DNA of 36,394 nucleotides. Origin: Candidatus Segatella caccae. GTDB lineage: Bacteria; Bacteroidota; Bacteroidia; Bacteroidales; Bacteroidaceae. The stretch lies in contig USOQ01000019.1 in assembly GCA_900556395.1 (NCBI GenBank), positions 1 through 36,394 on the forward strand, in the 5' to 3' direction. This document shows, in pieces, positions 16,698-24,181 of this stretch. Numbering within the stretch: the stretch's first letter is position 1; each line of letters begins with the position of its first letter. A model generated the notes under the pieces. That model saw only the letters and a program-made list of their open reading frames with translations. It was not told where the DNA came from and did not search any database. The position numbers and the translations under genes were made by a program.

Positions 16698-17699
16698 AAT
16701 GGTTTGACCTACTGCCTTAAGGGTGTTCTTATCAAGGTGAGCCATGTCATCGCTCACGGTGTGCCAGGTAGGACCAAAACTGCTCTGCTGACAGTCAGGA
16801 TAATAAGGAATGATATCGATAGTAGGTATCTTCGCTTTCTGGTTGACAGGAATATGGTCATCGGTAATCATGCCTCCATCGCTATTGGGGAAGAAACTTC
16901 CATAACCCGCCTGACGGGCAGCACGCCATACCTTCTTTACGATGGAAGAAGCATACTGCATTGACATTCCTTCACGATAGAACTGTGCACCTTGACCGCC
17001 CACCATATCAAGCAATATGCCATAACGAGGCTGGTAGTCGGCTGACTTGTTCTCACTCCAGTACTGAGCACCCAATGCCCATGAGTCACCTTGATCCTGT
17101 ACATCTGCCCATTGAGGTGTTCCCCAATCTTCGGCATCAAAACATACGAAGTCTACTCCGATTTGTGCATTTAGTTTCTTATCAGCCTGCAACAAGCGAG
17201 CTATCTCTAACATGACTCCCACGCCACTGGCTCCATCGTTGGCAGCCATGACAGGCTTACGCCAGTTGGCACTGTCGGGATCGTTATCAGCCCAAGGACG
17301 ACTATCCCAATGAGCACAAAGAAGGATGCGTGTTGTTGCCTTAGGATTGTAATGCGCTATGATATTGGTGTTCTTTAATATCGTACCATCATAGCCTTTG
17401 AGGTCGGCCTTCTGGGTCTCTACCTCGCAACCAAACTGCCTGAACTTTTCCACTATCCACTTGCCACACTTCTCGTGCGCCTCGCTGTTCATGATGCGAG
17501 GACCAAAGTCGCACTGAACCTCACAAAAGGCTAAAGCAGAGTCGGCATTAAAGGTGGGACCAACAGGATTCAGTTTCTCAGCCTCTTCCACTTCCTGCAC
17601 GTCGGGTGACACCAGATGTGCATTCTTATAGCTATAAGCTCCACCTATCACTGCTGCAGCGACAACAGCTCCCCATATTATCTTCATTTTCTTCGTCAT
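16671..17699 (-). CDS. M28-family glutaminyl-peptide cyclotransferase (glutaminyl cyclase)
   Basis: This 342-residue protein has an N-terminal membrane anchor or signal (residues 5-25) and an M28 zinc fold. The single-zinc set expected of glutaminyl cyclases is seen: Asp155 in ANDGASGV, Glu190 in FDAEDWG, and His313 in TWHT. DDHIPV (280-285) provides the conserved catalytic Asp. AHWDSRPWAD (129-138) is typical of the group. Related enzymes from oral Bacteroidetes cyclise N-terminal Gln of periplasmic proteins to pyroglutamate. The local exported proteins at 13832-15811, 16008-16658 and 23459-24124 all have Gln at +1 of the predicted cleavage site, as expected of its substrates. It is the last gene of the cysS-lrp-C26/M19 run, 71 bases after the fusion; an aminopeptidase is the less likely alternative. 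Confidence 0.87.
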   Translation of the reverse strand: MTKKMKIIWGAVVAAAVIGGAYSYKNAHLVSPDVQEVEEAEKLNPVGPTFNADSALAFCEVQCDFGPRIMNSEAHEKCGKWIVEKFRQFGCEVETQKADLKGYDGTILKNTNIIAHYNPKATTRILLCAHWDSRPWADNDPDSANWRKPVMAANDGASGVGVMLEIARLLQADKKLNAQIGVDFVCFDAEDWGTPQWADVQDQGDSWALGAQYWSENKSADYQPRYGILLDMVGGQGAQFYREGMSMQYASSIVKKVWRAARQAGYGSFFPNSDGGMITDDHIPVNQKAKIPTIDIIPYYPDCQQSSFGPTWHTVSDDMAHLDKNTLKAVGQTIIQVLYTEE

Positions 17700-17716
17700 T
17701 TCTTCTCAAATTAATA

Positions 17717-17738
17717 GAAAGCCCTCGTACTGGCTTTC
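17717..17738 (-). terminator. Hairpin between the C26-M19 fusion and the glutaminyl cyclase gene
   Basis: GAAAGCC (17717-17723) and GGCTTTC (17732-17738) form a perfect 7-bp stem with an 8-base loop. On the minus strand it is followed by the weakly T-rich TATTAATTT. It may reduce expression of the downstream gene within the operon. Confidence 0.4.
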
Positions 17739-17750
17739 ACATAAACTCTT

Positions 17751-17776
17751 CGTTCTTCACTCTCCGTTCTTCACTC
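17751..17776. repeat. Two 12-bp direct repeats at the end of the C26-M19 gene
   Basis: CGTTCTTCACTC occurs at 17751-17762 and 17765-17776, a 14-base period. The second copy covers the stop codon of the fusion gene. Function unknown. Confidence 0.8.
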
Positions 17777-19519
17777 ACCAAAATCCTGCACCTGCTGCAT
17801 CACTCTGAGCCAGTTGCCACCCCATATCTTAGCGATATCTTCCTCACTGTATTTACGACGCAGTAACTGCTGAGTAAAGTGTATCAGTTCGGAGGAATCG
17901 GCAAGTCCACGGATGCCCCCATCACCATCGAAGTCTGTACCTAAACCTACATGGTCGATACCCATCACATCGATGGCATGCTCCAAATGAGCTATCGCAT
18001 CACGGATATCAGCTTCACCGTCCTTACGTAGGAATCCATGGTAGAGTGTAGTTTGAGCCACACCGCCCTTAGCAGCCAAAGCATGCATTTGGTCATCGGT
18101 AAGATTGCGAGGGACATCACATAGCGCACGGCTACTGCTGTGGCTGCACACGATGGGTGTACGGCTGATGTCGAGCGCATCGTAGAAACTCTTCTCACCA
18201 CCATGACTGAGGTCTACCATGACACCCAAACGGTTCATCTCATGGATGACCTGCTCGCCAAAGGGACTCACACCATGATGGGTGTTGTTGCCACGAGCAC
18301 TATCACAGATATCATTATCACCATTGTGACAAAGGGTGATATAGACAATACCACGCTTAGCAAAATGCTCCACGTTGGCAAGGTCGTGATGAAGGGCTAA
18401 TCCATTCTCTATACCCAACATAATACTCTTGCGACCAGCACGCTTGTTGGCATACAGGTCGGCAGGAGTACGGGCAAAAGCTAAATATTCGGCATTTTGC
18501 GCCACGATATCACCTATCTTGTCGAAGATAAGATCTGCATACTGCGTAGGAGTTTCTACATCAAATTCCACCTTGCTGCGGAAGCTCTCACCCTCCTGTG
18601 GTTGCGGCAAATAAGCCACCATCGTAGTGGCATCCTGACGCCCATCAGTCATCTTGTGAAGATCGACAAGAATGCGGGGATCACGATGATCAAAGTGAAC
18701 TCCCTGAGGGAAGAACATCGGTGTATCGCAATGGGTGTCGAGTGTGAGAATTTTATCATGCAACTGCTTAGCAACACCAAACTCACTTGCCTGTTCTACA
18801 AGCCAACGGAATATCTTCTTTCCATCCTCCTCCAACCATTCTGGATGCCATTGCACACCGAGAATCGACTTGTACTCGCTGCTCTCTATGGCCTCGATGA
18901 TGTTGTCGGCAGAACGGGCAATGACACGGAAGCGCTTGCCGGGCTGGCTCACAGCCTGATGATGAAACGAATTGACCATGATGCGTTCACTGCCATATAT
19001 ATTATACAAGGTGGAACCCTTGACCAAGCTGACGCTATGAGTGGGCTCCGAACGGTCGGCATCTTGGCTGTGCTTCACCTGCTGTTCTATATCTTGCTCC
19101 ACCTTTCCGCCAAGGGCTATCGCCAAGGTCTGTATGCCACGACAGATACCCAACATAGGAATCTGACGATTGAAGGCAAGACGAACGAGCATCAGTTCAG
19201 CAAGATCGCGCTCACGATTGATGTTGTGTAGACGTGGAGAAGGCTCCTCACCCATCCACAAAGGATTATGATCGCCACCGCCCGTAAGAATGAGTCCGTC
19301 CAGATGCTGGAGCGTATTAATGATAACGGCGGTGTCGGCAACAGGAGGGATGATGACAGGCACACCACCTGCCTCTACCACCTGCTTGTAATAACGTTCA
19401 CGAAGCGTAGCATCTATGCCTTCGTAATTGGCAGAGAGGCCAATCAGAGGCTGACGCTTCGCTTCGGGGAAGGTGGAGTACACACCCTTTAGGTGCGACT
19501 CCAAATCAAAGCTTTCCAT
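17771..19519 (-). CDS. Fusion: C26 gamma-glutamyl hydrolase (PuuD-like) + M19 dipeptidase
   Basis: This 582-residue protein joins two hydrolases. Residues about 20-245 are a class I glutamine-amidotransferase-like C26 domain: LTGGGDHNP, the nucleophile Cys126 in LGICRGIQ, and His225/Glu227 in VQWHPEWLE. This is the gamma-glutamyl-GABA hydrolase pattern. Residues about 255-582 are an M19 renal-dipeptidase-like domain: DTHCD (His263 and Asp265), Glu371 in LGIENG, His439 in DLSHGG and His460 in CSHSSSRA, the binuclear zinc ligands. A combined enzyme could remove a gamma-glutamyl group and then cut the dipeptide, for instance in glutathione or peptidoglycan-peptide salvage. No signal peptide is seen, so it is probably cytoplasmic. 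Its ATG directly follows the Lrp stop codon, indicating coupling. Confidence 0.9.
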   Translation of the reverse strand: MESFDLESHLKGVYSTFPEAKRQPLIGLSANYEGIDATLRERYYKQVVEAGGVPVIIPPVADTAVIINTLQHLDGLILTGGGDHNPLWMGEEPSPRLHNINRERDLAELMLVRLAFNRQIPMLGICRGIQTLAIALGGKVEQDIEQQVKHSQDADRSEPTHSVSLVKGSTLYNIYGSERIMVNSFHHQAVSQPGKRFRVIARSADNIIEAIESSEYKSILGVQWHPEWLEEDGKKIFRWLVEQASEFGVAKQLHDKILTLDTHCDTPMFFPQGVHFDHRDPRILVDLHKMTDGRQDATTMVAYLPQPQEGESFRSKVEFDVETPTQYADLIFDKIGDIVAQNAEYLAFARTPADLYANKRAGRKSIMLGIENGLALHHDLANVEHFAKRGIVYITLCHNGDNDICDSARGNNTHHGVSPFGEQVIHEMNRLGVMVDLSHGGEKSFYDALDISRTPIVCSHSSSRALCDVPRNLTDDQMHALAAKGGVAQTTLYHGFLRKDGEADIRDAIAHLEHAIDVMGIDHVGLGTDFDGDGGIRGLADSSELIHFTQQLLRRKYSEEDIAKIWGGNWLRVMQQVQDFGE

Positions 19520-19987
19520 TTATTCTTCTTCCAATATAACTGGTATCTCACGCTTGATACTCTGCTCCAAGGAGATGAGAGTCTCGGTAGAAACGACACC
19601 AGGGATGGCCTGCAACTTATTGTTGAGTAGATCCATGAGCTGCTCATTATCACGAGCATAGAGCTTCAGGAGCATGGTATAAGAACCTGTAGTGAAATGG
19701 CACTCCACGATTTCAGGAATGTTGAGCAAACGCTCCACCACCTTCTTGTACATATTACCGCGCTCAAGGTTGATACCTACATAAGTGCAGGTAGAATAGC
19801 CCAAGCTCTTGGGATTAACATCGAATCCGCTACCTGTGATGTAGCCATCCTCTACAAGATGCTGCACACGCTGATGAATAGCTGCACGCGATACACCACA
19901 CTCTGCTGCTACATCCTTGAAAGGTATACGAGCATTCTGAGACAAGATGCTCAAGATTTTTCTGTCAAGATTATCGATTTTATCCAT
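19520..19987 (-). CDS. Lrp/AsnC-family transcriptional regulator
   Basis: The 155-residue protein is full length for the family. An N-terminal helix-turn-helix (about residues 6-50; DRKILSILSQNARIPFKDVA, then CGVSRAAIHQRVQHL) is followed by a RAM-type ligand and oligomer domain (about 65-145), with GSYTMLLKLYARD near residues 101-113. Family members sense amino acids and control amino-acid or peptide genes. The gene is 29 bases after cysS and zero bases before the C26-M19 peptidase. It may thus control the peptidase-cyclase genes and respond to an amino acid they release; this is inference from position. The target sites are not evident. Confidence 0.93.
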   Translation of the reverse strand: MDKIDNLDRKILSILSQNARIPFKDVAAECGVSRAAIHQRVQHLVEDGYITGSGFDVNPKSLGYSTCTYVGINLERGNMYKKVVERLLNIPEIVECHFTTGSYTMLLKLYARDNEQLMDLLNNKLQAIPGVVSTETLISLEQSIKREIPVILEEE

Positions 19988-20016
19988 TCTGTATTTATTT
20001 TATCGTTAGTATCTTT

Positions 20017-21507
20017 TTACTTATTCAATTTCCAAGTTACACCGTCCTTGGTATCCTTTACCTCGAAGCCAGCCTCAGCAAGGGCATCGCGTATCTGGTC
20101 GCTGGTAGCCCAATCCTTATCCGCTTTAGCCTTAGCACGCAGATTGAGCACCATGTCTACCACCTTGCCGTAAGCTTCCTCACGAGCATCGTTATTAGCA
20201 CCCTTCTCGCTCTTCAGACCCAAGAGGTCGAAGGTAAAGAGACGCATGGTGTCAGAGAGTTCCTTCAAGTCGTCGGCAGAGATATTGGCTTTGTGGTCGA
20301 GAGCGGTGTTGATGATGTGACAAGCCTCAAAGAGGAAGCTGATGACAAGCTGGGTCTGGAAGTCATCATTCATCGCATCATAGCAACGCTGACGCAGTTC
20401 ACCTACAAACTTCTTCACCTGTTCATCACTCTGCTTAGCCACTGGCACACGCTCCAAATCGTTCAGACCATTCATCAGTCGCTCCAATCCCTTCTGGCTG
20501 GCCTTCAGGGCATCGTTAGAGAAGTCTACGGTGCTGCGGTAGTGAGCAGAGAGGATGAAGAAACGGATGGTCATTGGCGAATAAGCCTGCTCCAAACTAT
20601 CGTGATTGCCAGTGAAGAACTGCTCCAAGGTAATGAAGTTGCCAAGGCTCTTCCCCATCTTCTGACCGTTGATGGTAATCATGTTGTTGTGCATCCAGTA
20701 GTGTACCATTTGATCGCCTTGCGAAGCCACAGCCTGAGCTATCTCACACTCATGGTGTGGGAAAATCAAGTCCATGCCACCTCCGTGGATATCAAAGTGA
20801 TTGCCTAAATACTTTCTGCCCATAGCAGTACACTCGCAGTGCCAGCCTGGGAAGCCATCGCTCCAAGGACTTGGCCAGCGCATGATATGCTCTGCCGAAG
20901 CCTTCTTCCAAAGTGCGAAGTCGGCTTGGTTTTTCTTCTCACCGATACCTGCAAGTTCGCGGCTCTCGTTGATGACATTCTCTAAGTTACGGCCAGAAAG
21001 GATACCATACTTATGGTCTTTGTTATACTTCTCGATATCGAAGTAGATAGAGCCGTTGCTCTCGTAGGCATAGCCATTATCGAGGATTTCCTGAACCAGT
21101 TTCTCCTGCTCGATGATATGACCTGTGGCATGAGGTTCTATGCTGGGAGGAAGCACGTTGAGTGCTTCCATCGCATCGTGGTAGCGGTTGGTGTAATACT
21201 GAGCTATTTCCATTGGCTCCAACTGCTCCAGACGTGCCTTCTTTTCTATCTTGTCGTCACCCTCATCTGCATCGTGCTCCAGGTGACCTACGTCAGTAAT
21301 GTTTCTAACATAGCGCACCTTGTATCCCAAGTGCTTGAGATAACGGAAGAGTATATCGAAGGTTATGGCTGGGCGCGCATGACCAAGATGTGGGTCGCCA
21401 TACACAGTAGGACCACAAACATACATGCCCACATTGGGCGCATGAAGTGGAGTAAATCTTTCCTTCGTACGAGTGAGGGTGTTATAGATTAATAGTTTCT
21501 GTTCCAT
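20017..21507 (-). CDS. cysS: Cysteinyl-tRNA synthetase
   Basis: This class I synthetase charges tRNA-Cys. The chosen ATG at 21507 gives 496 residues (MEQKLLIYNTLTRTKE). The longer frame from 21537 runs into the promoter -7 box at 21535-21542 and is rejected. Visible motifs are YVCGPTVYGDPHLGHARP, with the HIGH equivalent at HLGH (40-43) and zinc ligand Cys31. GWHCECTAMG and FPHHECEIAQ give the further zinc Cys and His residues, and KMGKSLGNF is the KMSKS loop. The C-terminal DALR-like domain is complete. It heads a leftward run cysS-lrp-C26/M19-M28. Length and motifs are ordinary for the family. Confidence 0.97.
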   Translation of the reverse strand: MEQKLLIYNTLTRTKERFTPLHAPNVGMYVCGPTVYGDPHLGHARPAITFDILFRYLKHLGYKVRYVRNITDVGHLEHDADEGDDKIEKKARLEQLEPMEIAQYYTNRYHDAMEALNVLPPSIEPHATGHIIEQEKLVQEILDNGYAYESNGSIYFDIEKYNKDHKYGILSGRNLENVINESRELAGIGEKKNQADFALWKKASAEHIMRWPSPWSDGFPGWHCECTAMGRKYLGNHFDIHGGGMDLIFPHHECEIAQAVASQGDQMVHYWMHNNMITINGQKMGKSLGNFITLEQFFTGNHDSLEQAYSPMTIRFFILSAHYRSTVDFSNDALKASQKGLERLMNGLNDLERVPVAKQSDEQVKKFVGELRQRCYDAMNDDFQTQLVISFLFEACHIINTALDHKANISADDLKELSDTMRLFTFDLLGLKSEKGANNDAREEAYGKVVDMVLNLRAKAKADKDWATSDQIRDALAEAGFEVKDTKDGVTWKLNK

Positions 21508-21534
21508 ACGTATATTATTGTTATGTTTTGTGTG

Positions 21535-21542
21535 CAAAGATA
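21535..21542 (-). promoter_or_regulatory. -7 box of cysS
   Basis: TATCTTTG on the minus strand, 28 bases before the start codon. No clear -33 TTTG is seen at the standard distance. Confidence 0.6.
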
Positions 21543-21785
21543 GTGCTTTTTTCTGATTTATCGGGCTAATAACTTACAAAAGTTTAGATTATTGGCAAAA
21601 ATACCTTAATCTTTACCATCGGAATAAATAGTTAGTGCCAAAGAAAGTCAAAAGACACCTATCGGATGACTGACATTCAAGATGATCATAAAACGAAATT
21701 ACACAACTAACTTTTCTGAATAAGTAATAAATGTCTCCTGAAGAATCAAGTGATTTTTCTGAAAAATATAGGCTCACCAACCGCC

Positions 21786-21870
21786 CAACAGCTGTTGTGC
21801 GGTTATACATCAGCTGTTATACATCTGCACAACACTTGTTATGCAGACGTCGCACAACTGATGTGCAACA
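21786..21870. repeat. Cluster of nested palindromes and direct repeats
   Basis: It contains the 12-bp palindrome CAACAGCTGTTG (21786-21797), GTTGTGC (21794-21800) facing GCACAAC (21827-21833 and again 21852-21858), and ACATCAG (21807-21813) facing CTGATGT (21858-21864). It also contains GTTATACATC twice in direct order (21802-21811, 21816-21825; 14-base period). The arms can pair in alternative ways. Confidence 0.85.
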
Positions 21871-21932
21871 ACATTCAAACCATATTCTAAAATCAGCACC
21901 AAGGCGACGCCCAGAAAATTCACAAGGTTGTG

Positions 21933-22010
21933 GTTCACTGACTTGTGAACTTTAGTCCCACGTTCAACACTCTGAACACTTTTAAGCGGAGTGTGTTCAG
22001 CTCGTTGAAC
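21933..22010 (+). promoter_or_regulatory. Three GTTCA-N6/8-TGAAC dyads upstream of the ATPase promoter
   Basis: The half-sites GTTCA and TGAAC recur as dyads at 21933-21950 (8-base spacer), 21962-21977 (6-base) and 21995-22010 (6-base). The last two are 33 bases apart, close to three helical turns, and end 20 bases before the -33 box. The arms also permit a nested hairpin (21962-21968 with 22004-22010; 21972-21979 with 21993-22000). This looks like a multi-site operator. Confidence 0.65.
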
Positions 22011-22029
22011 ATATTTTAGGCAAAATTGT

Positions 22030-22060
22030 TTTGCGGTCTGAACAAATAGTCGTATCTTTG
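22030..22060 (+). promoter_or_regulatory. Promoter of the AAA+ ATPase gene
   Basis: TTTG (22030-22033), a 19-base spacer and TATCTTTG (22053-22060) match the Bacteroidetes consensus in full. The start codon is 27 bases beyond the -7 box. Confidence 0.8.
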
Positions 22061-22086
22061 GACCATTAATCATAAAACAATAAGAT

Positions 22087-23286
22087 ATGGAAGCTCTATT
22101 CAACCAATGCAGACGACTACTAAGGATGACATCCTTAAACTATACCAGGTCTATCATCCATCAAATACATTGGAACCAAAGACTGGTATCAATCCGAGGG
22201 GCACGTGGTGTAGGGAAAACCACTTTGCTCCTACAATACATCAAACAAACATACGGAAACGCTCCAAAGGAAGCTATCTATGTAAGCTTGGACAACCTAT
22301 ATTTCAGCCGCCACACATTTCTCGACTTTGTGGATGAGTTCTATAAGATGGGCGGCAAGCATATCTTTGCTGATGAAGTGCATAAATATGAGGGATGGAG
22401 CCAAGAACTGAAGAATGCATACGATGCCTATCCCGACATGCACTTTGTCATTACAGGCTCATCCGTGCTAAACATCTTGAATTCCGATGCCGACCTCTCT
22501 CGCCGCTGCATCAACTATAACATGCAAGGACTCTCATTCCGAGAGTATCTACTCCTCTGCGAGGGAATTGCTTTTGCCCCTGTGGATTTACCAAGCCTCT
22601 TGCTATCACCAGACATGCTTTGCACCGCAGTCAACGAGAAATGCCGTCCCTTGGCTTATTTTGACAAATATCTCAAGACAGGGTATTATCCTTTTGTGCT
22701 GGAAGGAGAAGAGGATTATTATGAACGTATCTCAAACGTGGCGAACCTCATCTTGGAAATTGAGTTACCACAATTATGTGGTGTAGATGTATCAAACATC
22801 AGAAAGTTGAAGAGCCTCTTGGCGGTTTTAGCCTCAGAATATCCTATGCAGATAGACATGAAGAAGCTGTCTGCCATGGCAGGCATGTCACGTACCACCC
22901 TAATTGCCTATCTGCAATATCTACAGCGAGCCAAGCTCATCAACCTGCTTTATTCTGGTGATGTTTCCCTGAAGAAGATGCAACGTCCCGACAAAATCTA
23001 TATGGAGAACAGCAACTTGATGCAAGCCTTGTCGCTAAACGGTGTGAACGAAGGTACAAAGCGAGAAGCATTCTTCGTCAACCAGCTCACCTATCAGCAT
23101 CGCATAGAATATGCTACCTCCCAAGCAGACTTCTTAGTGGATGGGAAATACACGTTTGAGGTGGGTGGCAAGTCAAAGGATGGCAAGCAGATTGCCCAAG
23201 TAAGCAATTCCTATATCGCAGCAGACGGCATAGAGCATCCCTTTGGTAACAAGATTCCACTGTGGTGCTTCGGATTCTTGTATTAG
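22087..23286 (+). CDS. AAA+ ATPase of the ATP-binding / DUF4143 type
   Basis: The 399-residue protein has Walker A GARGVGKTT (38-46) and Walker B HIFADEVHKYEGW (from 92). Sensor-like VITGSSVLNIL follows, then a family segment RRCINYNMQGLSFREYLL. The C-terminal third resembles DUF4143 and ends with a degenerate PD-(D/E)XK-like core (ADFLVDGKYTFEVGGKSK). Such proteins are very common and variable in Prevotella and Bacteroides; the substrate is unknown, and roles in DNA handling or in toxin-like modules have been suggested only loosely. The gene stands alone with its own strong promoter and three upstream dyads, and ends at a strong bidirectional terminator. That is the look of a self-contained, tightly controlled cassette. 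Confidence 0.85.
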   Translation: MEALFNQCRRLLRMTSLNYTRSIIHQIHWNQRLVSIRGARGVGKTTLLLQYIKQTYGNAPKEAIYVSLDNLYFSRHTFLDFVDEFYKMGGKHIFADEVHKYEGWSQELKNAYDAYPDMHFVITGSSVLNILNSDADLSRRCINYNMQGLSFREYLLLCEGIAFAPVDLPSLLLSPDMLCTAVNEKCRPLAYFDKYLKTGYYPFVLEGEEDYYERISNVANLILEIELPQLCGVDVSNIRKLKSLLAVLASEYPMQIDMKKLSAMAGMSRTTLIAYLQYLQRAKLINLLYSGDVSLKKMQRPDKIYMENSNLMQALSLNGVNEGTKREAFFVNQLTYQHRIEYATSQADFLVDGKYTFEVGGKSKDGKQIAQVSNSYIAADGIEHPFGNKIPLWCFGFLY

Positions 23287-23405
23287 ATTATTCAAATTTC
23301 GCAAATTAGTCCATGCCATGGAGCATGCCAATGAGACGATGGCACAAAGTGGTACTACAAGTGGTCGATGGAAACCACCAAGCAAGCCGACAAGGACGAA
23401 AAATA

Positions 23406-23441
23406 AAGCTCCAAGCGAACAGGAAAGTTTGCTTGGAGCTT
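23406..23441. terminator. Strong bidirectional terminator hairpin
   Basis: AAGCTCCAAGCGAAC (23406-23420) pairs with GTTTGCTTGGAGCTT (23427-23441), 15 pairs with one G-T, around loop AGGAAA. It lies between the convergent ATPase and outer-membrane protein genes. Confidence 0.75.
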
Positions 23442-23458
23442 ACTGTGAGAGACGTAAA

Positions 23459-24124
23459 TTAGAATGTATAACCTAAGCTGATCATCCAACTTCTGTTCTT
23501 AATCTTACCATCAGAATCACCAGAGTTCTTGGCGATATTGCTGAGACCCAAATCATAGGCAAAGCCAAGATAGTAATGAGAAGCGAAGGTTACACCAGCA
23601 CCAAACTGGAGACCACAATCAAACTTCTTGGCACTGTCCTCATGGAAGAAGTCATCACTCTCCTCCTCTCCATCATGTTCCATCTTTTCCTTGCCACCCA
23701 CACCATAAGCGAAATAAGGACCTACGTTGATTTGCAACTGGGCTGCACTTCCGAAGTCATAACGATAAGAAGCCAATACAGGAATCTCAAGATACATAGG
23801 AGAGTAAGTGACTTTTGCTTCCCCTTCAGACTCCTTTCCACCCTTATTCATGAAATACAATCCAGACTGAACGTAAAGGCTCTGCATCAATGGGATGTCC
23901 ACGATGGCACCTACATGCCATGCCGCACGTGAATCAGTGGTATAGGTGTGGTTGTCCTCCACCAACGAGAGAGTGCTCAAGTTAAGACCTGCACGAATAC
24001 CGAAACGAACGCCACTCTCCGCCTTCTCAGTTGAGAAGAAAGAAGATGAAGAACTACTTGCACGCTGTGCGGAAACTGAGAGTGCCATGATGGCACAGAT
24101 GATTACAACAAATAACTTTTTCAT
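23459..24124 (-). CDS. Outer-membrane beta-barrel (PorT-like) protein
   Basis: This 221-residue protein has a signal peptide (MKKLFVVIICAIMALSVSA) with Gln20 at the mature start. A Ser-rich linker follows, then a small eight-stranded-barrel pattern: VRFGIRAGLNLSTL, LYVQSGLYFMNKGG, MYLEIPVLASYRY, FAYGVGG and a final ISLGYTF with terminal Phe. This is the outer-membrane beta-barrel (OMP_b-brl_2, PorT-like) group of Bacteroidetes. It follows the PD40 gene by 57 bases on the same strand, so the two are probably co-transcribed. The Asp/Glu-rich loop HDGEEESDDFFHEDS (about 145-160) may sit at the surface. The specific role is unknown. Confidence 0.88.
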   Translation of the reverse strand: MKKLFVVIICAIMALSVSAQRASSSSSSFFSTEKAESGVRFGIRAGLNLSTLSLVEDNHTYTTDSRAAWHVGAIVDIPLMQSLYVQSGLYFMNKGGKESEGEAKVTYSPMYLEIPVLASYRYDFGSAAQLQINVGPYFAYGVGGKEKMEHDGEEESDDFFHEDSAKKFDCGLQFGAGVTFASHYYLGFAYDLGLSNIAKNSGDSDGKIKNRSWMISLGYTF

Positions 24125-24181
24125 AAATAATCATTTATTTATATGTTAATAAAAAAATAGAATACAAACCGAGGGTAAGAC

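Larger units (their letters stand above)
21543..22029. other. Gene-free, palindrome-rich intergenic region
   Basis: I find no credible gene between the cysS promoter and the ATPase gene. The first ~230 bases are A/T-rich and featureless to my eye. From 21786 on there are two different clusters of dyads, described separately. Short frames here (for instance 21810-22103 on the minus strand) lack any recognisable domain and cross the palindromes. Confidence 0.6.

Noticed and set aside
21802..21825. Mini CRISPR from the 10-bp direct repeat
   Set aside because: Only two short copies with a 4-base spacer and no cas genes; it belongs to the palindrome cluster.
21810..22103. 97-residue open frame on the minus strand in the cysS-ATPase gap
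   Set aside because: It runs through the dyads and the ATPase promoter, has no family features and no promoter of its own.
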